NCBI RefSeq assembly: GCF_023898315.1
Contig: NC_064619.1
Location: 303,342,150-303,406,149 of the forward strand
Origin: Schistocerca nitens
Lineage: Eukaryota; Arthropoda; Insecta; Orthoptera; Acrididae
DNA: 64,000 nucleotides
Direction: 5' to 3'
Shown here: in pieces, positions 11,461 to 23,897 of the stretch
How positions within the stretch are numbered: the stretch's first letter is position 1
How the letters are laid out: each line of letters opens with the position of its first letter
Translations under genes and position numbers: made by a program
Notes under the pieces: generated by a model
Database searches by the model: none
Seen by the model: only the letters and a program-made list of their open reading frames with translations
Told to the model about the DNA's origin: nothing

Positions 11461-14400
11461 ATTACAAACCGACCTTACGATCTTTTCACATTTTCTAGAC
11501 TAATACGTAAAAGAAAGTGATACATTTAATAACAAGTTTAAAAAACACACTGATACACGTATTTAATGAGTAATTTGTACTATCTGTTATTACCATCTAA
11601 ATAACTTATCTTTACGAGAGAGCAAAAACTCGTATGTCTCGCAAGCAGCAGGACTGTCAATGTTTCTTCACTGTCAGGATTTAAGAAAAACTAGTCAACA
11701 CTTCTGCTGTTCGACAGAGGCCAGTTAATTTTCTTCCTATTGATAACGCACACGAGCGTCCAAAACCATCAAATCAGCTGCCAGCTAACCAGGATACGTA
11801 GTGTTTCTAAGTGCCTTAGAAAGTTCCAAGTCCAGAACGTATGACAAAATTAGTTGCCAAATTCGCACACATTGTTGAGAAACACACACACTGCTACCAT
11901 TCATATCAAGTAGGCGCATCGTTTAAACGTATTACGTCACTTTATTTCATCAACTTCTTCCGAACCCAGTTTCCAGTATATTGTCCTGCGTTTGACATTA
12001 TAGTACCAATTATCATGTTTACTATTTTCATGTCAATTGCATTTCTTTAGTGTATTACGTCACCAGAAGGTCCAGTAAACCGTTTCACAGGTAATTACCA
12101 AAGTCTTCTTTATTCTATTCTACAGATGAATGAGGAAGAACTGGAAACATTCTTTCATGCTGTTTTTGCAACTATGATTGCAGCTCTGCTGTGAAGAGTT
12201 CAGAGAAGCATGATCCCAGCAGTCGCTAAATGTTTGGAGAATCAGGTAGGTCTTTGTGAGAATCTACTCTGAAAACTATGTATGTTTTGTGAAACACGAG
12301 CAGTCACTGGTAGCGTATTTACAACATTTCTCTTGAATATATTATGTACATTTAACATCATGACGCTGATAAGCTATGTAATTATTTCTGTCCTTTGAAA
12401 GGTACTTTATTTTTAACTGATTACTGTTCTTCATGAATATTTCTGAAACGTCTGAAAAATAAATGTTACTGTAGTGCTGCGACCCAGTCTTTGGACAGGA
12501 AATTAAGACTTTAACAAACGTAAGGAGATGTAGCGTGGAAGCCACAGTAGAGGGTTGCATTATTAGCCGTGAGTCGGTAGCCGCCAGTGTGGTGATATGT
12601 GTGTCACTACAACAGATGCATCAGTGGACTGTGAAGTAAGGATAGTCGAGTTCATCGGTAAATGGCACCACACGGTGGTAGCACCACCACGCTGCCAGAG
12701 TGACGCCGGACAGAGAGACCACTAGGTTCCAGCAGTAGCAGCCTTGGATTCGAGACTGTGCTGTACCCACTGACTGCACTCCATGGGACTTGGTGCTCCT
12801 GCCGTCCGTGCCTGCACCACCGACGCTGAGTTAGTAGTGGGACTTGGCACACAGCACCAACTGCCTACCGACTCCTGTCTGTGGGCAGCAGGTTGAACCT
12901 AATGCACAGCCGCGTGCGGAGCCGAGAGGCCGCTTCCCAAGTAGAATGCCGTTGCGGTACAACATATAGCTACGCTGACATCAACGGCCGTGGTCTCCGA
13001 AGGCTGCTGGCCTCAGTAGCGCAGGGCACCAGCTCAGCAGTTCCGAGGGGGAGACGCTGGCCATTAATCAGCCCCAGCGCGGGCCAACGAACGGGGACAG
13101 TCATGCCTGTCTCACAACGTCGTGAAGTCAGTAAAAGTGATTTGTAACTGTTTGCAGTGTTTGCCCTGGGCTCCACAGTCTGACACCAGCATCTATTTAC
13201 CCCTCAGCGTACGAAGCACGCTGCTTTACGTTTAACGTTAAAAAAGCTGTAGTATATGTACTATTTAAGAAACAGTGTATGCCACAGGTTATTGGGCATA
13301 TTAATATTTGTAAAAAAAAAAATTATACCGAGACCAGTAAACGGACCCTCCAACTCGAGTTTTCTAAAGCAAATCGCTACCCATTGCAACGACTGACCAG
13401 CACAGTTACACAATACTTAAGCAAGATACCCATCATACATTTCATTACAGTGCTGCTAGAATACCTTCCTATGATGTCCTTTTCCTACTGGAAATACAGA
13501 TGCAACGAAATTTTGTTACAGAAATTTTTGTACTGTTAGCATGCAAGGAATCGCACTGTAGTGTTTGGGAGCAAGAATTTTCGCTCTCCTTCCATAAAAA
13601 ATGGCGATTTTAGAGTCTTGCCCCCAATCCCCTCTGGATAAATTTCTGAAGATACTAATGGAAGTGTTGAAATCGAGGAATATGGGCCAAATTGTGATAA
13701 CCTCTGTCTAATAAACATTTCAGTAGCTTGATCTGTTTGTATCATGGATGTATATATTACCTAAATTTGCAAGTCGAGAGCAATCTTTTTATCTGCTCCA
13801 TCATCCTCCAACAGGAAGGGAAAGTGTTTCATCCTGTTGGATAGGAACACACTCTCTAGCAATAATTCCCGACTGCAAAGTCAGCTTGCGAAAATTTTGG
13901 TTTTCCTCTGATTTTGCGACATTGCAGGCGAATACTGTTAATTTCCACCTACCATGTCTGAATGACGAGTGCTCCTCACACACCACACGTTCAACCAATC
14001 AAGTTCTATACCGTTAGCCTTGTTTTATTGCCAAATTCGCCTGCACAATACCTTATCACTGCAGATTTTTGTGCTGCTGTGCACACCCAAGTGTTATGTC
14101 ATACGTGGAGCTTTAGTTTTGTAAATTTCTTGTATATATTTAAGGTGGATGACTGGGAAATGTTTTGCGAAAGAATTTGTATGAAGATGTCCAGGAAAAG
14201 TAACTGGCAATCTGTCAAGACTTCAGAGAAATGCGACAGATACTAGCTGTAGAAAATTAATTGCTGAAACGTTATGTAACGTGTTTGTAAGACCTGAGAA
14301 CACGGTGGTATTCATGTAATATTGTACTCATGCCACAGTTCGTACGTTATTCATGTTCTTTCGACATACTTTAGATGCATTCCATTTACACTATATTTGT

Positions 14401-14733
14401 GACGTTCTGCTTATTTATTTCATTCTTTAGTCGCTGCGTTTCATTCTATCTGGAATTTGGTTGGCTTACATGAAGTTCGCTAAACTACTTCCGAAGAGAT
14501 ACTGTGTATCATCCATCGCTCTAATGAGTTGGCACTGCCTTCAGGGCATTCTACAATGCATATAGAATTACATCTCAAACTTTGATACAATTTCGCATAA
14601 TTACCGTTGTAACAAAGTTTCATCCCGTATTTCTTAGTCCCACTTGAAATACAGAATACGGTTATAATCTAACTTAGGATGTATTTGATTTAGAAACCTT
14701 TATTGAATTATGACCCAGTGTAACATATCAGAC
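11461..14733. other. unassigned region with a GC-rich block
   Basis: Most of this is AT-rich with short frames. About 12640-13190 is clearly GC-richer and holds several overlapping 66-88-codon frames on both strands, none with a domain I recognise. It could be a solo LTR or the regulatory part of an unrecognised element. I could not find matching ends or a target duplication. Confidence 0.4.
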
Positions 14734-14744
14734 ACAACCAGAGA

Positions 14745-14927
14745 GCCGGGTGGTCTAGACGCTTCAGTCTAGAACCGCGCGACAGCTACGGTCGCAGGAT
14801 CGAATCCTGCCTCGGGCATGGATGTGTGTGATGTCCTTAGGTTAGTTAGGTTTACGTAGTTCTAAGTCTAGGGGACTGACCTCAGATGTTAAGTCCCATA
14901 GTGCCCAGAGCCATTTGAACCATTTAA
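14745..14927 (+). repeat. tRNA-derived SINE with 11-bp target duplication
   Basis: It starts near CCGGGTGGTCTAGACGCTTC, has the B-box-like GGATCGAATCCTGCC, and continues with the CTTAGGTTAGTTAGG body, ending CAGAGCCATTTGAACC. ACAACCAGAGA occurs on both sides at 14734-14744 and 14928-14938. Confidence 0.9.
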
Positions 14928-14956
14928 ACAACCAGAGAACCATTCATCTAACGTAA

Positions 14957-14998
14957 TTCAGGAAACTCCGCTGCAGAGTGAAAATCTCATTTTGGAAC
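14957..14998 (+). repeat. short tail fragment of another dispersed repeat
   Basis: The string ACTCCGCTGCAGAGTGAAAA followed by TCTCATTTTGG matches a tail I associate with dispersed arthropod repeats whose upstream part reads CTGCCAGGAAGTTTCA. That upstream part occurs near 45288-45303. Only this fragment is present here, directly after the SINE. Confidence 0.4.
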
Positions 14999-14999
14999 G

Positions 15000-16400
15000 T
15001 AATTCTTGTCTACACATAACGAAACGAAAATTTTGTTTCCCTTATCGGTTGTTGTTTGTTTTATTGGCAGACGACTGTCGGCGTGTAACATCTCAGGTAA
15101 ATTAATATATGGTGAAAGCAAATTAATTTTAATCAATAAAGTAAAAATCCTACAAACATAAGTACACAAAAGGTTTAGCCATGTCTAGTAATGCGCAAAA
15201 TGAGGAACGCTGACTAACAAAAATTAAATAGGCGATTGACATTTTGAGTTTTTCCACCAAATGTGGGAACACCTTCATCAATTGTTGTTTTATTAAAAAA
15301 CTGGGTGCATTTGTCGAAATCGTGGGGTACAGACCAACAGACAGCACAGCCAAATATATTCAGTGAAAAAGGAGTATATACATCTGTGGACAGGGTCCAG
15401 TGCACAGACTGCTTGGCAACACCTGGGTTTCCCTCTGCGGCCAAAACGAGATACTCCGTCGTCTTCACCGATGCCAGGGTGTTTTCTCAGCCTCCTTCTT
15501 TATTGAAGATGTATGATGATTCTGTGACACAAGTGCGAGGTCCTCGAAAGAACAGAGATGACACAATGCGAAAGAGTAGATGTTACGTGGATCACATGGC
15601 AGCAACATTCTCAACTTCACTGGTCCAAATTCCAAAATGAGCTGATATCCAGCAGAATAGTATGTCCTTCCCTAAACATTGCTGTCTCCGTATTCTGGAT
15701 GGCTTGTGGCGGACAAAGGTGCCGAAGCTAATTTCGAGCTAGAATATACATCAGAATTGTGTCTGTTGTCTAAGAACCCAGACTGGTACTACAAAGAATG
15801 AACATACTTTCTTGCATTAGGTTTTGCTGTAATAAGGGGATCTATATCGCATAGTAAAGTTTGTATTCATGACAACAGTTGAGAGTAACGATTAATACAC
15901 TGTTAGTTAATTATTGTCAGTCGGTGTTTTCGCTATATATAAACTCACCTCTGGGTATACAGTTGCTAGATTCAGCCATCTACAAAGTACTAAAGATTGA
16001 AATAACTGTGGATTTTACTTAACAATGAAACTTCAATAGTATTTCAGTTTATCTTAATCGCTCTTCCACAACCTAAGCCAGGGCTTCATGGAAGTCTCAC
16101 GACAGCCTCTTTCTTTGTGAGTTGACCAGATAGGAAAGAGTGAAGCGCCGTGTTCAGGGGCCTTAAGCCATACAAAGCAGTACAATATTTTAGAGTAGGC
16201 GAGAAGTCTTGCCTTTTCTATATAAGACATCTACGTTGGATACAAACTTGCCAAGACCTTTCAGCTGTAAGCCTAAATACTTGCTGAATGAATATGAGGT
16301 GGCAGAAGAGTGGTAGCAGGAAAACGTGCAGCTCATGTTACAAGAGCGTGACCCAATGGCATAATACTGCATACGCTTGCAAAAATGGGAAAAAATTAAC
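15000..16400. other. unassigned spacer
   Basis: A 125-codon plus-strand frame at 15263-15640 and an overlapping minus-strand frame show no domain, signal peptide or splice context that I can recognise. The rest is AT-rich. No tRNA-like boxes were seen. Confidence 0.35.
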
Positions 16401-16403
16401 ACG

Positions 16404-16710
16404 TTCTGTAAGACATACAATTGACCAGTTTCCTGTGTATGTTTCCAAAAACATAACGAAATGTACAGCACGTGTAACAGAAATTTCTAAAATGTAGTAT
16501 TACTTTAAATTAGTTTCATAATTTCACCTAATTTAAAGTAATACTACATTTAAGAAATTTCTGTTACAAATTTATGTCCGCCCCGGTAGCTGAGTGGTCA
16601 TTCTGTAAGACATACAATTGACCAGTTTCCTGTGGATGTTTCCAAAAACATAACGAAATGTACAGCACGTGTAACAGAAATTTCTAAAATGTAGTATTAC
16701 TTTAAATTAG
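16404..16710 (+). repeat. 110-bp direct duplication with embedded hairpin
   Basis: The 110 bp at 16404-16513 recur almost unchanged at 16601-16710. Between them lies an inverted copy of the unit's end (about 16529-16567 pairs with 16475-16514, a stem near 38 bp and a loop near 14 nt), followed by 26 bp of SINE head at 16575-16600. The same SINE head then follows the second unit at 16714. Confidence 0.85.
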
Positions 16711-16713
16711 TGC

Positions 16714-16945
16714 TGTCCGCCCCGGTAGCTGAGTGGTCAGCGTGACGGACTGTCAATCCTAAGGGCCCGGGTTCGATTCCCGGATGGGTCGGAGATTTTC
16801 TCCGCTCAGGGACTGGGTGTTGTGTTGTCCTAATCATTATATTTCATCCCCATCGACGCGCAGGTCGCCGAAGTGGCGTCAAATCGAAAGACCTGCACCA
16901 GGCGAACGGTCTACCCGACGGGAGGCCCTAGCCACACGACATTTC
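16714..16945 (+). repeat. tRNA-derived SINE, second family
   Basis: The head CCGCCCCGGTAGCTGAGTGG is an A-box-like tRNA start, and GGGTTCGATTCCCGG is a clear B box. The body runs through GGCGAACGGTCTACCCGACG and ends near CCACACGACATTTCC. No convincing target duplication was found, perhaps because the 5' side is rearranged. Confidence 0.8.
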
Positions 16946-18599
16946 CATTTATATACCATAATTTATTTATTTAGGTCTAAATCGTGGATTTACTTTCAAA
17001 ACCTTTTCTTAAGAATTTACTTTATTTACTAACGATTGGACAAGAACATTAACACATTTAATTACACTGTGTGAGCGTGGAAGTAGTTGCCAAGGGGTAA
17101 CTGATGAAAACAAATTAAATTTCAACAAATGGAAATTTTATTCCTAAAAACCCTTTCTTTAAAAAAAAAAACAGATTTAAAAATTATAATCAGAAAGCAC
17201 CCTCTAAATATCAAGTTACAATTTATTCAGAGACAGAAATAACAATTTTTTTTTTACAGTATGAGCTTTCGGGCTGAGAAGCTTGCCGCTCTCTTTTAAC
17301 ACGGCCGTAGTCACGACTGCTCACAACAACTTCTGAAAGGCTACACTGGTGCAAATCTGCAACACACCAGATTACTTTAAATTAAAATTTTAACAACTCA
17401 CACAAACACATAAACTATGCACCCCGTAGGAGGGATGGAAATGGTACAAAACACTCACACTTGCCACTGAAAGTGCAACTTGTTTTTAAAAGAAAACTCT
17501 TACGGTGGAAGGGTGGCAACTTTATATACTAAAATTACCATTTAAATAAAAAGCCATGAAATGCAGTCTTACATAAAATGTACAAACATGCTCTACATTA
17601 CACATATACCGCCTCTCAAGATGATAGGCAAGATAAAAACATATTTCAGGAATTCGGCCTTTACACCTTAAGCAATAAATTCGTTAACACCGAATCTGAC
17701 AAACATGACAGAGGCAGCTATTAACGTACGGCAGACCGACAGACAGACAGGCACACCCTAACTGCCTAACAAATGTGGACGAGAGATAGACGAGCAAGCT
17801 GGTGACGAGAGACTGACCAAGAAAAGTAGTAGAATTTGACAAGTAAAAGAAAACAACATATCACGAATCACTTAACTTCTACTAAACCGCGATTTCTGGC
17901 GAAGACCTGGCGCAGCACCCCCAAAACGATCTCCCGAACCGTCCGCTGCCAGCCGCTTCAACGGACGCATGAAGGCGCGCCGATCTCCCGTCTCACGGCG
18001 TCGCAGCTCGCACCGGCCAGACCGACGTCGTTGGTTGACTCCTGTTGTTCTCGTGTCGGCCGCGTAGCCACTACCCCTCGCTATACGGCGCGGCCCACTG
18101 GACTGACGTGGAGACCTCACATGCGCCGACGCTCAAGAGGGACAAGTCATCTTGTGTCCCAGTGCGCGACAGACCAACCGATCGATCCGACCGCCAATGA
18201 CCATTGCCTGAACAAACTCGAGCAGACTGGCGGCCTAACACATACTTACACTCCGGACAACAGACAGACACTGACTGCCCCACACTGATCCGGCTGACCA
18301 ACTGACCAGACTCGCGAGACTGACAGACTGACCCCCTTGCCGAGCTCATAGCGCCCCTTAAATGCACGTGAACAGGCAACTTTTCCCCTTTCCCACCAGA
18401 GGGAGACACCAAAGCTGCGATTGCCACAGTGGCGCCACCGCCAGAAACGGAAGGCGACTGCTTTACACTACGCACTGCGGCGCGCTCTTCAAAACAGCAG
18501 ATTTTAGAACTGCTCAAGATTCTCTATTATTACAAAGGCACACATCACTCATATTCTCTTTAACATATGTATAAATAGTAAGTTATGACAATATTATAT
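16946..18599. other. unassigned; GC-rich 3' half rich in CTGAC/CAGAC motifs
   Basis: The left half is AT-rich. From about 17700 to 18490 the sequence is GC-rich with repeated CAGACAGAC, GACTGACC and CTGACTGAC strings, and with overlapping frames on both strands (17836-18288 plus, 18071-18517 minus). The low-complexity composition makes these frames unreliable. An LTR or the 5' region of an unrecognised element is possible. Confidence 0.35.
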
Positions 18600-18720
18600 A
18601 CTTAGTCTTACTCCTCGGCTCTACAGCCCTTGAAGGGCCTTGGCCTGCCTCACAATATCCTGCCATTCTACCTGATCCATGGCTTTCCATCTCCATCCTC
18701 TAACACCCAGCTGTTTCATA

Positions 18721-20093
18721 CACTCCTGGAAATGGAAAAAAGAACACATTGACACCGGTGTGTCAGACCCACCATACTTGCTCCGGACACTGCGAGAGGG
18801 CTGTACAAGCAATGATCACACGCACGGCACAGCGGACACACCAGGAACCGCGGTGTTGGCCGTCGAATGGCGCTAGCTGCGCAGCATTTGTGCACCGCCG
18901 CCGTCAGTGTCAGCCAGTTTGCCGTGGCATACGGAGCTCCATCGCAGTCTTTAACACTGGTAGCATGCCGCGACAGCGTGGACGTGAACCGTATGTGCAG
19001 TTGACGGACTTTGAGCGAGGGCGTATAGTGGGCATGCGGGAGGCCGGGTGGACGTACCGCCGAATTGCTCAACACGTGGGGCGTGAGGTCTCCACAGTAC
19101 ATCGATGTTGTCGCCAGTGGTCGGCGGAAGGTGCACGTGCCCGTCGACCTAGGACCGGACCGCAGCGACGCACGGATGCACGCCAAGACCGTAGGATCCT
19201 ACGCAGTGCCGTAGGGGACCGCACCGCCACTTCCCAGCAAATTAGGGACACTGTTGCTCCTGGGGTATCGGCGAGGACCATTCGCAACCGTCTCCATGAA
19301 GCTGGGCTACGGTCCCGCACACCGTTAGGCCGTCTTCCGCTCACGCCCCAACATCGTGCAGCCCGCCTCCAGTGGTGTCGCGACAGGCGTGAATGGAGGG
19401 ACGAATGGAGACGTGTCGTCTTCAGCGATGAGAGTCGCTTCTGCCTTGGTGCCAATGATGGTCGTATGCGTGTTTGGCGCCGTGCAGGTGAGCGCCACAA
19501 TCAGGACTGCATACGACCGAGGCACACAGGGCCAACATCCGACATCATGGTGTGGGGAGCGATCTCCTACACTGGCCGTACACCACTGGTGATCGTCAAG
19601 GGGACACTGAATAGTGCACGGTACATCCAAACCGTCATCGAACCCATCGTTCTACCATTCCTAGACCGGCAAGGGAACTTGCTGTTCCAACAGGTGCAAG
19701 TCAACTACCCTGGCCAGCAAGATCTCCGGATCTGTCCCCCATTGAGCATGTTTGGGACTGGATGAAGCGTCGTCTCACGCGGTCTGCACGTCCAGCACGA
19801 ACGCTGGTCCAACTGAGGCGCCAGGTGGAAATGGCATGGCAAGCCGTTCCACAGGACTACATCCAGCATCTCTACGATTGTCTCCATGGGAGAATAGCAG
19901 CCTGCATTGCTGCGAAAGGTGGATATACACTGTACTAGTGCCGACATTGTGCATGCTCTGTTGCCTGTGTCTATGTGCCTGTGGTTCTGTCAGTGTGATC
20001 ATGTGATGTATCTGACCCCAGGAATGTGTCAATAAAGTTTCCCCTTCCTGGGACAATGAATTCACGGTGTTCTTATTTCAATTTCCAGGAGTG
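18721..20093 (+). mobile_element. Tc1-like transposon family A, copy 2 (internal deletion)
   Basis: Ends are CACTCCTGGAAATGG and CCAGGAGTG with TA at 18719-18720 and 20094-20095. At 1373 bp it is shorter than copies 3 and 4 (1422 bp) by 49 bp, all lost at 19693/19694. Confidence 0.93.
18965..19938 (+). pseudogene. Tc1-A transposase lacking the second catalytic Asp region
   Basis: The frame is open from MPRQRGREP at 18965 through the helix-turn-helix and the first catalytic box (VVFSDESRFCL) to LLFQQ. There a 49-bp deletion removes codons for the DNARPH block with the second catalytic Asp and shifts the frame, which ends at 19765. The original stop would be 19936-19938. This copy cannot encode active enzyme, but its ends are intact and could still be moved in trans. 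Confidence 0.93.
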
Positions 20094-21865
20094 TATGTTC
20101 TCCAGTTCCGTCCATCCATTTCTTTCTAGGACGTCACTTCTGTCGTCTGCTCCAGCCTTGCCACCAAAAATCTTCTAACATGTTCTGACCACGTGTCCTA
20201 CCCACCGCAGTCTTTATTTTAGTAGTGGCGACTATGTCAGCTTCTTCAAAAAGTTTTTCTAATTCTGCATTCACAAGGATGCGCCAATCTTCTTGACCGC
20301 ACATTGGGCCATATATTTTACGCAGAACCTTTCTTTCCCAAATACCAAGTATCCTTTCCTCTTGTGCAGTCATGGTCCACGGCTCGGCGTCATACATAGT
20401 ATCTGGTGTTATAATTGTTTTGTAGATAAGAATTTTGGATTTTCGTGATAGAAGCGAGTTCCTAAGCATGGGTAGTGCGATAAAGTAGTATCTGTTACCT
20501 GCTGTTCTTCTAGTTTTCACCTCGCTGCTGATGTCATTTGTTTCTGCGATGGTCGATCCGAGGTACTTGAAGTCTCCCACTCTTTCAAACTGCTTGACCG
20601 CTGTCCTGAGCTTTGGTAGGTTTCGCTAGTCGCTCATTGCCATATATTTGGCCTTTCCGACGTTGACTACCAGGCCAAGTTCCCTTGTACCTCTCTTCAG
20701 TTGTTGATAGGCATCGGCCAGCACAGCAGTCTTTCGTGCGAGTCATGCCACATTGTCTGCGTAGGCTAGGTGCTGCAGTGAACGATCAAATGGTTCCTCC
20801 TCTATGTAACCCTATCTGACTAATGACTTTTTTTTAGGCATATGTGGAACAGTAGTGAGGAGATATTGTCACCTTGTCTTAGTCTCTTCTTCACTTCCAC
20901 ACCGCTGAAGATTTCACCATGTATTTTTACTTTGCAGTTTGTCCACTGAAGGTCACCAAAGTAAATTTAACGAGCTTCTAGGTATTCCAGTCTCTTCCAT
21001 TACATTCCGAAATGCCGCTCTTGAAAGACTGTCCTAGGCTCGTTTAAAATCCATATAAAGCTGGTGTATGTTTATTTGATGTTCATAACATTTTTCCGGT
21101 AGTATGGTAATGTGAATATTTGGTCAGTTGTTGACCTAGTTCCTCTAAGGCCACTCTGATAGTCTCCAATTCTCCCTTCCACATAGTGAGTAGGCCTGCT
21201 AGCTAGGACCTTGGAGAACACTTTCTACGTAGTATTTAGCATGTAGATCGCTCGATAGTGCTGGCAGTTTCATTTATCTCCTTTTTTATGTGTGGGCCAC
21301 ATAATAGTAGTTTTCCACTCTATTGGCATGCTCTACTCCTGCCTAATGCTCACTATTATTTTATGTATTGCTTTCCACAGTGTTTTCCCACCATATTTGA
21401 CAAATTCCTCCTGGATCTGATCTTCTCCAGGTGACTTATTGTTTTTTAAGGTCTTCATGGCTTGTAGCACGTCCTCCAGTGTGGGTTCTGGTGTGAAGAC
21501 CTCTGGTCCATAATAAGTTATTTCCATCAGTTCTTCTTGTTATAATCCTTCTACTTACGGGTTTAGTAAGTCTTGGAAGTATTCTGCCCATCTGTAAAGT
21601 ATTTCATTACTCTCTCCTATCAAATCCCCTTCTTCACTACTACATATATTTGTTCCTGCCTCATATCCAGCCTTTTCTTCTATAACCTTTTGATACATCT
21701 CACGGACTTGCTTCTCTTCTCCTAGCTGTTCAGTTTCTTCCTATTTTTTTCTTTTCTACTGCACTTTTTTTCTGTCTGCAAACCCTCTTAGTTACGTCGT
21801 GCTTCTCATTATATTCATTCAGGTTTGCTCTAGTTCCTCAGTTCTACTCATACATTCTTCATTAG

Positions 21866-22027
21866 ACACTGAGGTCATCAGTCCCCTAGAACTTAGAACT
21901 ACTTAAACCTAACTAACCTAAGGACATCACCCACATCCATGCCCGAGGCAGGATTCGAACCTGCAACCGTAGCGGTCTCGCGGTTCCAGACTGACGCACC
22001 TAGAACCGCTCGGCCATCCCGGCCGGC
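21866..22027 (-). repeat. tRNA-derived SINE, minus strand
   Basis: The minus-strand head GCCGGCCGGGATGGCCGAGC and B-box-like GGTTCGAATCCTGCC are followed by the CTTAGGTTAGTTAGG body, ending at ACTGATGACCTCAGTG. The tail is shorter than in the other copies. No clear target duplication was found. Confidence 0.8.
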
Positions 22028-22508
22028 GGCCAGCGAGTGTGCCGGGTCTAATCCCAGTTCACTGCTACTAGTGCCACGTCAGCATAACGCGCCTGTGCGT
22101 AGCATACGAAGTATTGCGCCATAATCTAAGAATGAAATTAAAGTAGCTTTACGAAGTTTGTCAATGCATTCTTCAGTATACCAATGTTACACTATTAATT
22201 CTCAGAGTAATCAGATGAATATGTTTCCCTAAATCCATTGTTTTAAATAACAAACAAGGGCGCTAAACAATAAAGCTAGAAAGCCTAAAATTGTTCAGGA
22301 TGTGCAAATGTAGGTCACAATCAAGTTTCTACTGGATCAGAACAATATTCTGGTTGAAATAAGGGTTATTACGAAAAATTTAAGGCACTAAATATTAGAT
22401 CAGAAATATGAAAATTGTACGAACCTTCAGTTTGATATAAAAACATCAACTGTATGATCCCATTAAGCTACCCCTAATAGTTTTCAAGTAATTTAATGAA
22501 AATTAAAT
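22028..22508. other. AT-rich spacer
   Basis: A short GC-rich bit next to the SINE is followed by AT-rich sequence. Nothing recognisable was seen. Confidence 0.4.
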
Positions 22509-23897
22509 TTGGACCAGCTACCGACTCATGTCTATGGCAAGGATGACTCTTTTACTCCTGACTTGCACTCTCGTGACCGAGCGTTCATTATTATGAACAA
22601 GCTCCCTCACGGGGGCTCCTACCTTGGCCGAGAAGACGATGACTGGGCCATACTCGCCTTCTGCAATATTCAGAAGGCTGCTGCACTACCGCACACGAGG
22701 CAGCAAGAGCCGGGAGTGACACCGGGAGACTCGCCGGTCGCACTGCAAGAGTTTGCGGGCCCGGCGGCGGCGGCTTCGGCGGGTGTTGCGCCGCAGACTC
22801 AACCACCCAAGTGGTCTATGTGCCCCAGAGACACAAGAAGAGCCCGTGGCTGCGCTAGTTGATGCCCCGTCCTGCGCTAGAGGAAAACCTGCGGTCTGGA
22901 CGGGGGCACAGTCAGTTGCAAAGGCCACAGAGATGGAGGCCATCGAACTGCCGGAGGCAAATCTTGCTGAGGCGATGGGCGAGACAGAGCGTCGCGACGT
23001 CGACCCTGACGATGCCCGCGCGCCCAGAAAGCGCCAGGCTGTGACGCACGACGATTCCGACAACTCCTCCCTTACCTCTGACACCGGGAGAGCGCGGAAG
23101 AAGGCATCTAGGGGCCCCCGCGCCTCCACCACAGAGGCTATGAAGACGGTTGCGGGCTTCTCCCGGAGCACCGCCAACCCGAGACCGACAACGAAGACGC
23201 AGCGAACCCCTCGTTCGCCTGCTGCCTCCCGGCTTTGTTGCCCCACCCAGGCATGCTCATCCGAGAAGAAAAACCGACGTGCTGCAACTGCGGCAGGCCG
23301 CAAGTTGTCAGTTACAGAGGCTGTTAGGCCTTCAAACGGGGCCGAAACCAGCAACGGGACAGGGCTGCTCCTTCTCGTAAAGTTCACCCGTCCACCAGCT
23401 TTGCTGCCGCCACCAAGGGCGGACCGTCTGCCTGCTCCACCCAGCGATCGGAACTGGCCGCTGGCGAGAGGCAGCAGCCGACTGCGCATTCCGCGGCTTC
23501 GCCGGGGCCGGTGGCAACCGCCGCACGCACGCCTGCCGCGCGGGATGCCGCCACACTCAGGCGTCGCCGGCTCGCGGGCCGGGCCACCACTGCCGCTGCG
23601 CAACGGACTGCCGCCGACGCACTGCTCCGGCAGCAGCCGGTAACTTCTGCTGCGCCGCCAGTGCAACTAGCTGCCGATGTTGCACGGCAGTCGTCTTTTT
23701 CGGAGCGGTTGCAACAAGCCGCCCCCGTGGCGGAGGCCGTCCCAGCGGCCCCCGCCGCCCCCTCGGCTCCCGTCGCCACTGAGCTCCGATCGCTCTTGCG
23801 GTCGTTGAGCCAGCTGCTAGAGCAACTCCCGGTGCTCGTCACCGCGGTCACGACCGCCCTCCAGGCCGGCCTTGCTACTTCTCCCTGCCATGGATAA
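22509..23897 (+). pseudogene. jockey-type gag (ORF1), frameshifted
   Basis: The region encodes Ala/Pro/Arg-rich, partly acidic protein in shifting frames. A CCHC-like knuckle, PTCCNCGRPQVVSYRGC, lies near 23277-23327; jockey gag proteins usually show C..C....A.YRGCP here. The 3' frame (23511-23897) ends in ELRSLLRSLSQLLEQLPVLV, a Leu-rich C-terminus also seen in jockey gags. A 296-codon frame (22753-23643) and a 326-codon minus frame overlap; the latter is a GC-driven shadow. Confidence 0.55.

Larger units (their letters stand above)
18621..21850 (-). pseudogene. RTE-type reverse transcriptase, disrupted
   Basis: Visible blocks: TLEDVLQAMKTLKNNKSPGE with DQIQEEFVKYGG near 21480-21380, the palm start of RTE enzymes; FKYLGSTIAETNDISSEVKT near 20572-20515; then MLRNSLLSRKSKILIYKTII, WTMTAQEERILGIWERKVLR and KIYGP near 20470-20310. 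Between 21330 and 20580 the frame is broken and the FADD box is not readable. Removing the Tc1-A element (18721-20093) rejoins the C-terminal tail, with stop at 18621-18623. Confidence 0.75.
18600..21862 (-). mobile_element. RTE-like LINE, split by Tc1-A copy 2
   Basis: The minus-strand RT gene runs from about 21850 to 20100 and continues after the Tc1 copy at 18718-18621 to its stop. The C-terminus GVRGWRWKAMDQVEWQDIV with KALQGL lies just left of the insertion. The arrangement fits an RTE-type LINE with a very short 3' end. The 5' side is lost near 21862, where a SINE begins. Confidence 0.75.

Noticed and set aside
12640-13190. Host exon or LTR in the GC-rich block
   Set aside because: No domain, no convincing splice context, and no paired ends or target duplication found.
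15263-15640. 125-codon plus-strand frame as a gene
   Set aside because: Overlaps equally plausible minus-strand frames. No domain or signal was recognised.
17700-18490. Host gene in the GC-rich block (frames 17836-18288 plus and 18071-18517 minus)
   Set aside because: Frames overlap on both strands and the sequence is dominated by short CTGAC/CAGAC repeats.
22686-23666. 326-codon minus-strand frame in the GC-rich LINE
   Set aside because: Opposite the gag-like ORF1, with Arg/Ser/Gly-rich low-complexity composition expected from GC bias. No domain seen.
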